DNA from: UBA8437 sp003445035
GTDB taxonomy: Bacteria > Planctomycetota > Planctomycetia > Planctomycetales > Planctomycetaceae
Length of the DNA stretch: 6,710 bases
Assembly (NCBI GenBank): GCA_937901285.1
Contig: CALCHI010000462.1
Coordinates: forward strand, 1-6,710
Direction of reading: 5' to 3'
Program-made: the position numbers and the translations under genes
The notes under the pieces: model-generated
The model's input: only the letters and a program-made list of their open reading frames with translations
The model's database searches: none
Told to the model about the DNA's origin: nothing
Shown: positions 1 to 5,937 of the stretch, one piece after another
Position numbering within the stretch: the stretch's first letter is position 1
How the letters are laid out: every line of letters starts with the position of its first letter

Positions 1-2
1 AG

Positions 3-56
3 AAACAGCCGGTTTCGACCGGAAAGACCTCGGGGCGATTCGGATCCGGCAACTAG
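3..56 (+). CDS. Possible 3' end of an upstream gene (17 residues visible)
   Basis: A reading frame is open from the left edge and closes at TAG 54-56. It reads as a Gly/Ser/Lys-rich tail (KQPVSTGKTSGRFGSGN), the kind of disordered C-terminus many proteins have. About two thirds of its third codon positions are G or C, which suits a GC-rich genome. Nothing identifies the product. Another frame is also open here and runs through the tRNA, so openness alone proves little. The call is a guess from the flexible-looking tail and the non-coding character of what follows. Bases 57-226 hold no gene that I can support. Confidence 0.3.
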   Translation, partial: KQPVSTGKTSGRFGSGN

Positions 57-226
57 GGTTCGTTGGCGGTTTCTCGTCGGCCCACCGCGGTCGATAGATC
101 GGTGCCCTGGCCCGTCCCGCGGTTGTGGAATCTTCAGGACGGCGCGAGATCTTGCCCTGTCGGCGTCGATCCTTGTCCGGGACCAGGCTGTCACTGTCAG
201 GGTGATCGATGGTGCAAACAGGCCCC

Positions 227-256
227 TTGCTCGGCCTTCTCCACATCCCCTAAAGT
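227..256 (+). promoter_or_regulatory. Putative sigma-70-type promoter of the tRNA gene
   Basis: A -35-like TTGCTC (227-232) and a -10-like TAAAGT (251-256) are separated by 18 bases. Transcription would begin near base 263, leaving a leader of about five bases before the mature tRNA, a usual arrangement. The -35 matches the consensus in only three of six positions, so the position relative to the tRNA is the main support. Confidence 0.45.
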
Positions 257-267
257 GGTCCCGCACC

Positions 268-343
<76 letters not shown>

Positions 344-425
344 TTCATCAGTTGGATGGCTTGGTTGGAGAACCGAGGAACCGGAACCTGGGCTGGTGCA
401 GGTGATCCGAGTCGTGAGGAAACCC

Positions 426-1295
426 ATGACGAAAATCGTTTCCCTGTCCGTCCTCCTGTTGCCATTGGTGTCGGCTGTGGCATCGGCGGTTGATCGGCCG
501 GACAATGTCGGGTCGGCGAAATCCGCCGTGCGGGCCAACAGCCAGCGGGAGCGGCGATTTGGTCCGCTGGTGATTGTCGGTGGAGGCGGGACACCCGAGT
601 CGGTCGGACGTCACTTCGTGAAACTCTCCGGCGGCGGGAAGGCTCGTATCGCGGTGTTGCCGCAGGCCTCGAGTCGACCGGATCGCGGAGCGTCATCGGT
701 GAAGATGTTCAATTCGTTGGGCAGCCGGTCGTTCATCGTCAACCTGGAGGACCCGCGGGATGCTCGTGAACGGATCGAGACCGCGACAGCGGTCTGGTTT
801 CCCGGCGGAAGCCAGTCGGCATTGTACGGGGCACTCAAGAAGGCGAGCCTGATCGCGCTGATCCGTCGCCGGCACGCCCGGGGACTGGTCGTCGGTGGTA
901 CCAGTGCGGGCGCGGCCGTGATGTCGGCGGTCATGATTTCCCGTTCTCCCGAGACGCCGACTCTGCGGTCCGGCAACACTCCCTCCGCTTGTGGGCTTGG
1001 CCTCGTCCCCGGCCTGATTATCGACCAGCATTTTGTCCGCCGTCGTCGGATGAACCGCCTGATCGGGATCGTGCTCGACCAACCCGGCCGGATCGGCGTG
1101 GGCATCGGAGAGGCCACGGCCATCATCGTCAGCGATGGGCGTTTCCGGGTCATGGGAAAGAACAGCGTGATCGTGGTTGACCCGCGGGGGGCCCGTGTCG
1201 ACAGGCCGGCCGCTGGAGGACTTCAGTCCGCCACGGGACTCCGACTCCATGTGCTCAAGGCCGGGCAGGACTTTCGGTTTCAGAAGGAAGACTAG
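426..1295 (+). CDS. Exported cyanophycinase-like peptidase (family S51)
   Basis: A 289-residue serine peptidase of the S51 family, closest in motifs to cyanophycinase, which releases beta-Asp-Arg dipeptides from the storage polymer cyanophycin. Visible motifs in order: a Sec signal peptide (residues 1-21, lysine then Leu/Val-rich core, cleavage after A19-S20-A21); glycine loop VGGGGTPE (51-58); FPGGSQ (125-130); nucleophile motif GGTSAGAA with S160; DQHF (200-203) carrying catalytic H202; and GEATA (228-232). Arginines R206, R208 and R211 follow DQH at the spacing I recall for the substrate-binding arginines of Synechocystis CphB (R178, R180, R183 after D172-Q173-H174), and S160 matches S132 at the same offset. 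The mature length of about 268 fits the family. The ATG at 426 has a GTGAGGA ribosome site five bases upstream; an earlier in-frame ATG at 312 lies inside the tRNA and is rejected. The signal peptide suggests an extracellular or periplasmic enzyme, like CphE. A related S51 beta-aspartyl or general peptidase remains possible. Confidence 0.85.
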   Translation: MTKIVSLSVLLLPLVSAVASAVDRPDNVGSAKSAVRANSQRERRFGPLVIVGGGGTPESVGRHFVKLSGGGKARIAVLPQASSRPDRGASSVKMFNSLGSRSFIVNLEDPRDARERIETATAVWFPGGSQSALYGALKKASLIALIRRRHARGLVVGGTSAGAAVMSAVMISRSPETPTLRSGNTPSACGLGLVPGLIIDQHFVRRRRMNRLIGIVLDQPGRIGVGIGEATAIIVSDGRFRVMGKNSVIVVDPRGARVDRPAAGGLQSATGLRLHVLKAGQDFRFQKED

Positions 1296-1426
1296 GTTGC
1301 GGATGCGTGAAGGCGGGAGCATGGAACCGGCGGTCGTCGGAGTGTGCGGTGGATCGGGCAACCGTGGTCCTCAGCCGGGCGGGGCCGAGTCCACCTGGCC
1401 GATGAAACGGTCCAATCAATCAACCC

Positions 1427-1430
1427 GGAG
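1427..1430 (+). promoter_or_regulatory. Ribosome binding site favouring the GTG start at 1439
   Basis: GGAG lies eight bases before GTG 1439, an ideal distance. It is 20 bases before the in-frame ATG at 1451, which has only a bare GAG eleven bases upstream. This favours the GTG as the true start, although a start at the ATG would remove only four residues. Confidence 0.5.
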
Positions 1431-1438
1431 CCACTCGA

Positions 1439-2338
1439 GTGACGTTTGACATGAAGCCGGCGTCGGCCGATTGGGAGCCGTTGTCGCTGGATGGTTCGGG
1501 AACCTGCCACGGTTGGGCCTGGTTCCGGCCACCGGCTGCTCCGCAGGGTGTGGTGTGCCGGTTGGCCGACGGTCAGACCGCGACACTGAGGGGGTTGGCG
1601 TTGGCCACCGGGATTGATCCGGCGATGGTGTCCATGTGGGTCGTGTTCGGAACACCGTGTGCCGGCCCGGCGGCTGGTGGACCACTGGAAATGCTCGATC
1701 AACTACTCGTTTTGCCTCCGGCCGGGTCCGACACCAGCATCGTGATTCATACGGCGGTGATGCCGGCGGTTGCGGTACCGATGGCCGCGGCGGTTCCCGT
1801 GGCAATGCCGATCCAGGGGAATCCGGCAGGTGGTGGCCTGGTCAACGAGGGGCTCTACACGGCCATCGAGGTGCACTGGTCGGCCATCCAGGCCGAGATC
1901 GTCAAGATCGACATGCTCCGCAAGCAGGTCGATGGGATGATGTCGGAACTCAGCGGGCTCAACCGGGACCTCAACTACGACGAGAACACTCACACGAGTC
2001 GACAGGACAAGGATGCCTGGGACGATGCCCGTCGGATGATGCGAAATTCCCACATGCAGTTGTCCCGGTGCCAGAAAGCTTGTGACGTCGGGGACACACA
2101 GTCGGCCGGGAAGAAGGAATGGATGCAGGAGGTGCACGACACGCAGATCCTGCCACGCCGCCCGATCGAGAACCCGACGGCGATGGAGGGGGAATTTCAG
2201 CATTTCCGCAAGATGCTGATCACCCTGGAGAACCAGGTCAACGCCGCGTTGGCCTCGGCTGCGACCGACGGTGTCGGTCGGGCCCGGCGGGTATTGGCCG
2301 AAATCGCTACCAAGGTCCGCAAGGCAAAGAAGGTGTGA
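1439..2338 (+). CDS. Uncharacterised protein with coiled-coil-like C-terminal half
   Basis: A 299-residue protein that I do not recognise as any characterised family. Three parts can be seen. Residues 1-105 are a small, compositionally ordinary region containing three tryptophans (W12, W26, W28) and a WVVFGTP stretch, with no classical signal peptide. Residues 106-135 are a low-complexity Pro/Ala/Val/Met linker (PAVAVPMAAAVPVAMPI) that looks flexible rather than membrane-spanning. Residues 138-299 are charged and largely helical in appearance, with heptad-like spacing around EVHWSAIQAEIVKIDMLRKQ and on through LSGLNRDLNYDE, then RRPIENP and a basic helical tail ending VRKAKKV. The gene starts 143 bases after the peptidase gene on the same strand and could be co-transcribed, but no promoter or terminator decides this. 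Its end faces the RTX gene across nine bases. It may be a planctomycete-restricted structural or scaffold protein; that is inference. Confidence 0.8.
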   Translation: MTFDMKPASADWEPLSLDGSGTCHGWAWFRPPAAPQGVVCRLADGQTATLRGLALATGIDPAMVSMWVVFGTPCAGPAAGGPLEMLDQLLVLPPAGSDTSIVIHTAVMPAVAVPMAAAVPVAMPIQGNPAGGGLVNEGLYTAIEVHWSAIQAEIVKIDMLRKQVDGMMSELSGLNRDLNYDENTHTSRQDKDAWDDARRMMRNSHMQLSRCQKACDVGDTQSAGKKEWMQEVHDTQILPRRPIENPTAMEGEFQHFRKMLITLENQVNAALASAATDGVGRARRVLAEIATKVRKAKKV

Positions 2339-2347
2339 CGGCCGGCC

Positions 2348-4882
2348 CTACGTGTCAATCCAGTCGGGCAGGAACTCGTATAGCTCGTCGATGATCGCCG
2401 TCTCGTCATCCACGACGTCCTGTCCGTCGCCGGCGGCGATCGTGTCGTTTCCACCCTGGCCTCTCAACGTGTCGTCCCCTTCGTCCCCCAGGGCCACGTC
2501 GTCGCCCGATCCTCCCAGCAGCCGATCGTTGCCGGTTCCACCGATCATCGAATCGGTTCCCGAGCCACCGATCAGTACGTCGTCACCGAACAGGCCGACG
2601 AGTTGGTCGTTTCCGATGCCGCCATCGATCCGATCGTCCCCGTCCCCGCCATTCAGCGAATCGTCGCCGGTTCGGCCCAGCAACGAATCGTCATCGTCGC
2701 CGCCATCGAGCAGGTCGTTTCCGGTTCCACCGATCAGCGTGTCGTTCCCGGCGATGCCCCGCAGGCTGTCGTTGCCGCCGCCGCCCGAGAGCCAGTCGGC
2801 CCCACTGCCGCCCTCGAGCAGATCCTGGCCTGACCGACCGTGCAACTGGTCGGCCGCTGTCCCGCCTCTGAGGGTGTCGTTCCCGGACCCGCCGATCAGC
2901 GTGACCGAACCCGAGAATCCCGAGGCGTCGAGAATGTCGTCCCCGTCGCCGGTCTTGATCCTCGCGGTTTCGACACTGACCAGGTTGCGGATCCCGGCTC
3001 CCTGAAGTTCTCCGTCGATCAGCACGGCGTCGCCGTCAATCAATTCATCAACGCGATCAACGCCGGATCCTCCGTCGAGTTGGTCGTTGCCGGAGTGTCC
3101 CCGAAGGCGGTCGTCGCCGTCGCCGGCTTCAAGCAGGTCGTTGCCCGTGCCACCGTCGAGTTGGTCGTTGCCGTCCCCGGCGTCCAGTGTGTCGTGTCCG
3201 GCCTGTCCACGGAGCACGTCGGATCCGTGGCCGGAACTGATCAGGTCGCTGCCTCCGCCTCCGAAGATCCGGTCCGCACCGCTTCCGGATCGCAGCGTGT
3301 CGTTGCCTCCGGACCCGTTGATCGTCACGGCCCAGTCGACCGCGACGGTGTCGATGACGTTGGGCGAGGTGCCTCCGATCAACTGGGCCGACTCGATTCC
3401 GATGAGTTGATCGATTCCGAGACCATCCAGGGAATCTGTCTCGAGCGTGAAGTCGGTGTCGGCCCATTCGTAGACGCGATCGTATCCCGATCCGCCGTCG
3501 AGCGTGTCGAGACCGGGTCCGCCCTGCAGCACGTCTCCACTGCTGCCCTGGCCACGGACGAAATCGTTGCCCAGCGATCCGTCGAGCGTGTCGCTGCCTC
3601 CGCCTCCCCGCAACGTGTCCTGGCCATCGCCGGCAGCCAGCACGTCGTCGCCGGAGTTGCCGTTGAGCACGTCGGAACCGGGACCGGCCATCAGCGTGTC
3701 GGAGCCGGCTCCACCGACCAGCGTGACGTCGCCCGTGAAGCCGGTGGTGTCGATCCGGTTTCCATCGGCACCTCCGGTCAGCTGTGCGTATTCGAAACCG
3801 AGCAGGAGGTCGTCACCGAGGCCTGTCAGCAGCGAGTCGGACAGTGTGAAGTCGATGTCGGCCGTCTCCGAGATGACGTCCAGGTCGTTCCCCCCGATCA
3901 GCCAATCGTCACCAGCGCCACCGGTGACCGAGTCGAAGCCGGCCTGTCCGTCGATGGAATCGTTTCCGGCCAGGCCATCAAGCGAATCTTGTCCGTTTCC
4001 GCCCTCGATGTGATCGTTCCCGTCGTCCCCGCTAACGGCGTCGTCACCGGTACCACCCAGCAACACGTCGTCTCCGCCGTTGCCGGAGATCGAATCGTGT
4101 CCGCTGCCACCGTCGATTACGTCCGCTCCCGCCGTGTCCAGGACACAGGAGGTATCCGGAAGGCACTCGTCGTCGGAGACCCCACCATGGAGGGTGTCGT
4201 TGCCCGCCTCGCCGAGGATGGTGTCGTCATCAAGCCCTCCGTGGGCCAGGTCTCGGCCGGTGCCGCCCTCGATCCGGTCGTTGCCGCCACCACCGAGCAG
4301 CGAGTCCTCGCCGGTGTTCCCGTAGATCAGGTCGTCGCCGTTGCCGCCGAAGATACGGTCGTCCCCGTCGTTGCCGTAGATCAGGTCATCGCCGGAACCG
4401 CCGTCGTTGCGATCGCCGTAGATCAGGTCGTCGCCGGGACCTCCCGAGATCGCGTCGATCCCGTTGCCGGCTTCGATGGTGTCATCGAAGCCACTGCCGA
4501 TGATCGTGTCGTGGCCGCTGCCGGTGGTGATGACCAGGCTGTCGGGCTCGCTGGAGAAGGACGGGAACGTGAGTTCGGTGACGTTCGAGAGGTCGATCGC
4601 GTCATCACCGCCTCCGGTGGTGATCGACATGGTGTTCACCAGTTCAGCCGAGACCGTTTCACCCCAGCCAGCGACTCCGACCACTCCGTCGGAAACCTGG
4701 ACGACGATCGTGGTCGCGTCGTCGTCGGTGGTGAACTCGAGGTGACCGGTCCCGGAATCGTAGGCCCAGAGAAGGGACAACAACGTGCGGTCTTCGAGCG
4801 ATTCGATGGCCGGAACCAGCGGCAGACGACGACGATTTCGTCGCGCGCGACGAGACAAGGTCAGCCAGGACGGCAACTGCAT
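2348..4882 (-). CDS. Large RTX (hemolysin-type calcium-binding repeat) surface or secreted protein
   Basis: An 844-residue repeat protein. Residues 1-36 form a basic N-terminus (RRARRNRRR at 11-19) ending in LEDRTLLS (29-36), a motif typical of exported planctomycete proteins; there is no classical Sec signal. Residues 37-115 are a small beta-type domain. From about residue 117 to 822 there are roughly 55 nonapeptides of the GGxGxDxLx type, which in RTX proteins fold into parallel beta-rolls that bind calcium between turns outside the cell. Three non-RTX modules of about 61 residues interrupt the array (336-397, 470-530, 611-671). An insertion at about 235-253 carries the only two cysteines, C240 and C246. 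The C-terminus (DELYEFLPDWIDT) is acidic and hydrophobic, which could serve as a type I secretion signal, but no ABC exporter is in the window. The ATG has GGAG eight bases upstream (4894-4891). No enzymatic domain is visible; a structural, adhesive or S-layer-like role is inferred. Confidence 0.92.
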   Translation of the reverse strand: MQLPSWLTLSRRARRNRRRLPLVPAIESLEDRTLLSLLWAYDSGTGHLEFTTDDDATTIVVQVSDGVVGVAGWGETVSAELVNTMSITTGGGDDAIDLSNVTELTFPSFSSEPDSLVITTGSGHDTIIGSGFDDTIEAGNGIDAISGGPGDDLIYGDRNDGGSGDDLIYGNDGDDRIFGGNGDDLIYGNTGEDSLLGGGGNDRIEGGTGRDLAHGGLDDDTILGEAGNDTLHGGVSDDECLPDTSCVLDTAGADVIDGGSGHDSISGNGGDDVLLGGTGDDAVSGDDGNDHIEGGNGQDSLDGLAGNDSIDGQAGFDSVTGGAGDDWLIGGNDLDVISETADIDFTLSDSLLTGLGDDLLLGFEYAQLTGGADGNRIDTTGFTGDVTLVGGAGSDTLMAGPGSDVLNGNSGDDVLAAGDGQDTLRGGGGSDTLDGSLGNDFVRGQGSSGDVLQGGPGLDTLDGGSGYDRVYEWADTDFTLETDSLDGLGIDQLIGIESAQLIGGTSPNVIDTVAVDWAVTINGSGGNDTLRSGSGADRIFGGGGSDLISSGHGSDVLRGQAGHDTLDAGDGNDQLDGGTGNDLLEAGDGDDRLRGHSGNDQLDGGSGVDRVDELIDGDAVLIDGELQGAGIRNLVSVETARIKTGDGDDILDASGFSGSVTLIGGSGNDTLRGGTAADQLHGRSGQDLLEGGSGADWLSGGGGNDSLRGIAGNDTLIGGTGNDLLDGGDDDDSLLGRTGDDSLNGGDGDDRIDGGIGNDQLVGLFGDDVLIGGSGTDSMIGGTGNDRLLGGSGDDVALGDEGDDTLRGQGGNDTIAAGDGQDVVDDETAIIDELYEFLPDWIDT
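2870..3052 (-). repeat. RTX spacer module, copy 3 (residues 611-671)
   Basis: This is the most diverged copy at its start (VDELIDGDAVL, with the aromatic DFTL lost), then GAGIRNLVSVETARI. It keeps the ASGFSGSVTLIGGSGNDTL ending that matches copy 1. The middle segment (TGDGDDILD) is itself RTX-like. It precedes the final uninterrupted RTX block. Confidence 0.7.
3293..3475 (-). repeat. RTX spacer module, copy 2 (residues 470-530)
   Basis: This copy begins VYEWADTDFTL, continues GLGIDQLIGIESAQLIGG and NVIDT, and ends VTINGSGGNDTL. It is closely similar to copy 1. Its GF-G segment is replaced by VAVDWA, so this copy has diverged in the middle. Confidence 0.75.
3692..3877 (-). repeat. RTX spacer module, copy 1 (residues 336-397)
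   Basis: This copy begins VISETADIDFTL, continues through GLGDDLLLGFEYAQLTGG and NRIDTTGF, and ends VTLVGGAGSDTL. It aligns along its length with copies 2 and 3. I recall similar modules between RTX blocks of other bacterial surface proteins. It is probably a beta-rich extension of the beta-roll; its function is unknown. Confidence 0.75.
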
Positions 4883-4930
4883 GGGAGAGTCTCCGGAGCC
4901 CGACGTGCGAGAGTGAGAGGGGGCGCGCGG

Positions 4931-4959
4931 ATGATCTGAGAATTGCGGAGATCGTGCAA
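4931..4959 (-). promoter_or_regulatory. Possible promoter of the RTX gene
   Basis: Read on the minus strand, TTGCAC (4959-4954) and GATCAT (4936-4931) are 17 bases apart, with a predicted start near base 4924 and a leader of about 40 bases to the ATG. Match to consensus is moderate. The 92-base gap after cysH contains no clear terminator, so read-through from cysH is the alternative. Confidence 0.35.
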
Positions 4960-4974
4960 GACGAGTCCGGGTGA

Positions 4975-5766
4975 CTAGATCACGAAGTCGGTTTCGCGAC
5001 CAAGCACCTTGTCAATCAGCTGCTGGGGCAGTTCGACGGCCGTCTCGGTGTCGGAATCCAGATCGGTCGGATTGATTCCGCAGTAGGCCTGCCAGGGACC
5101 CAGGTGACGCCAGCGACCGGCACGACGCGGCTCGTTCTCCAGCACCGGGGTCGTGCAGCGGTTGCAGCTGATCGTGGGATATCCCTGGGACAACAGGGGG
5201 TTGAGGATCACCGAGTGTTCATCGATGTATCCACTGAGCCGCTCATCCCCGAAATTGACCAGCGGATTGAGTCGCACCACGTTCATCTCGGGGTCGGCCG
5301 CCAGGATCGGGCAGTACGAGCGTTGTCCTCCCTCGCTGCGTCGCAGGCTGCCGATCAGGCAGTCGAACTGGTCGGCGACCGCTCGCAACGGCTCGATCTT
5401 CCTCAGACGGCAGCACTCCTTCTGTCCATCGGGCGTGACGTAGAGCACACCCAGTTCGGCGATCTGTTCGTCCATCGTCTGCGGGGGACACAACGTGCGG
5501 ATGTCCAGTCCGTACGCCTCGCCGATGGCATCCCGGGTCGCCAGCGTTTCCGGAAAGTTGACCCCGGTGTCGACGAACAGGACGGGGATGTCCAGATCGA
5601 GTTGGCCAATCATGTGACACACGACCGAGCCGGCGGCTTGCAGTGCCGAGATGGCGGCAACGCGACCGGAGAACGTGTCGGCCGCCCACTGCAGCAGGTC
5701 CTGGGGATCGTTCGACTCGAAAGCCTTGTTTCGTTCGGCGAGGTCGGACTGGGAAAGTCGGGGCAT
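4975..5766 (-). CDS. cysH: Adenylylsulfate / phosphoadenylylsulfate reductase (CysH)
   Basis: A 263-residue cytoplasmic enzyme that reduces activated sulfate (APS or PAPS) to sulfite in assimilatory sulfur metabolism, using thioredoxin or a similar donor. The adenylyl-binding loop region is at about residues 38-46 (AISALQAAG), followed by FVDTGVNFPET (64-73), the family's LDTG-hPET motif. CC at 118-119 and C201-x-x-C204 (SCNRCT) form the four-cysteine set that binds a [4Fe-4S] cluster, marking the APS-reductase-type subgroup. GSLRR (139-143), LNPL (166-169), NPLLSQGYPTI (189-199) and RRAGRW (214-219) are the other family blocks. C229 in YCGIN sits where the catalytic cysteine of ECGLH is found. 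There is no fused thioredoxin domain. The loop is unusual: SALQAAG replaces the common SSFGAE. No Shine-Dalgarno sequence is evident before the ATG, and no better start exists upstream in frame. It has its own promoter and lies downstream of a terminator. Whether APS or PAPS is the substrate is inferred from the cluster cysteines. Confidence 0.93.
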   Translation of the reverse strand: MPRLSQSDLAERNKAFESNDPQDLLQWAADTFSGRVAAISALQAAGSVVCHMIGQLDLDIPVLFVDTGVNFPETLATRDAIGEAYGLDIRTLCPPQTMDEQIAELGVLYVTPDGQKECCRLRKIEPLRAVADQFDCLIGSLRRSEGGQRSYCPILAADPEMNVVRLNPLVNFGDERLSGYIDEHSVILNPLLSQGYPTISCNRCTTPVLENEPRRAGRWRHLGPWQAYCGINPTDLDSDTETAVELPQQLIDKVLGRETDFVI

Positions 5767-5816
5767 GATCGTGATGAGCAGGTTGAGAGAGAGGGGCCGC
5801 GGGTTGTCTTGATTCG

Positions 5817-5845
5817 GTTGTACGGGGCGGTGCGGTGAGCGTCAA
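5817..5845 (-). promoter_or_regulatory. Promoter of cysH
   Basis: On the minus strand TTGACG (5845-5840, five of six matches to the -35 consensus) and TACAAC (5822-5817, four of six) are separated by exactly 17 bases. Transcription would start near base 5810, giving a leader of about 44 bases. It lies just past the terminator of the preceding gene, so cysH is probably transcribed alone from here. No obvious operator was recognised around it. Confidence 0.6.
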
Positions 5846-5867
5846 CGAAGCGTGTGGCCGGCACGCG

Positions 5868-5903
5868 AAAAACGCCGACCACCCGCGAAGGAGTGGCCGG
5901 CGT
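5868..5903 (-). terminator. Intrinsic terminator after the DUF1598-like gene
   Basis: On the minus strand the arm at 5903-5890 (ACGCCGGCCACTCC) pairs with the arm at 5884-5872 (GGGTGGTCGGCGT). That makes twelve base pairs with one mismatch (5878/5897) and one bulged base (5892), closing a five-base loop TTCGC. A run of five T follows (5872-5868). It begins 35 bases past the stop codon of the upstream minus-strand gene. The U-run is on this strand only, so the terminator is directional. Confidence 0.75.
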
Positions 5904-5937
5904 CGAAGGAGATCTCGAACGCAACCGCGGTCGGCTG

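Larger units (their letters stand above)
2423..4534 (-). repeat. Tandem 27-bp RTX coding repeats
   Basis: The DNA is a degenerate 27-bp tandem repeat encoding GGxGxDxLx, with four blocks (residues about 117-335, 398-469, 531-610 and 672-822) separated by three spacer modules. On the plus strand the repeat shows as recurring CCGTTGCCGCCG-like and TCGTCGCC-like words. Its GC-rich three-base periodicity keeps several frames on both strands open, producing long spurious reading frames on the opposite strand. Confidence 0.9.

Noticed and set aside
9..22. Hairpin CCGGT-TTCG-ACCGG near the left edge, possible terminator.
   Set aside because: The stem is five pairs only and no T-run follows on the plus strand. 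The sequence is equally explained as part of the possible upstream coding tail.
84..124. Inverted copies of CCGCGGT-like sequence (84-91 and 118-124), possible operator.
   Set aside because: The first copy is a self-complementary GC-rich octamer likely to occur by chance in this composition, and it does not sit on the promoter found for the tRNA.
1304..1449. Small 48-residue plus-strand frame from ATG 1304 between the peptidase and the unknown gene.
   Set aside because: It has a low-complexity, Gly/Ser-rich sequence, overlaps the start of the next gene and has no clear ribosome site.
2271..3005. A 244-residue Ser/Pro-rich plus-strand frame, with similar Ser/Pro-rich frames at 3504-4013 and 4464-4745.
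   Set aside because: These are further antisense shadows of the RTX repeats; the first also overlaps the end of the unknown gene. Composition is explained by reading GGxGxD codons backwards.
2840..4939. A 699-residue open frame on the plus strand opposite the RTX gene, rich in Val/Ala (VVAG-, RVVA- type repeats).
   Set aside because: It is the antisense image of the 27-bp RTX repeats, which lack stops in several frames. The minus-strand frame has the family motif, spacing and ribosome site; the antisense frame has no recognisable domain and a skewed composition.
5104..5838. A 244-residue plus-strand frame opposite cysH.
   Set aside because: cysH on the other strand has complete family motifs. 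The plus-strand frame is a GC-driven shadow with no recognisable domain, and it runs across the cysH promoter.
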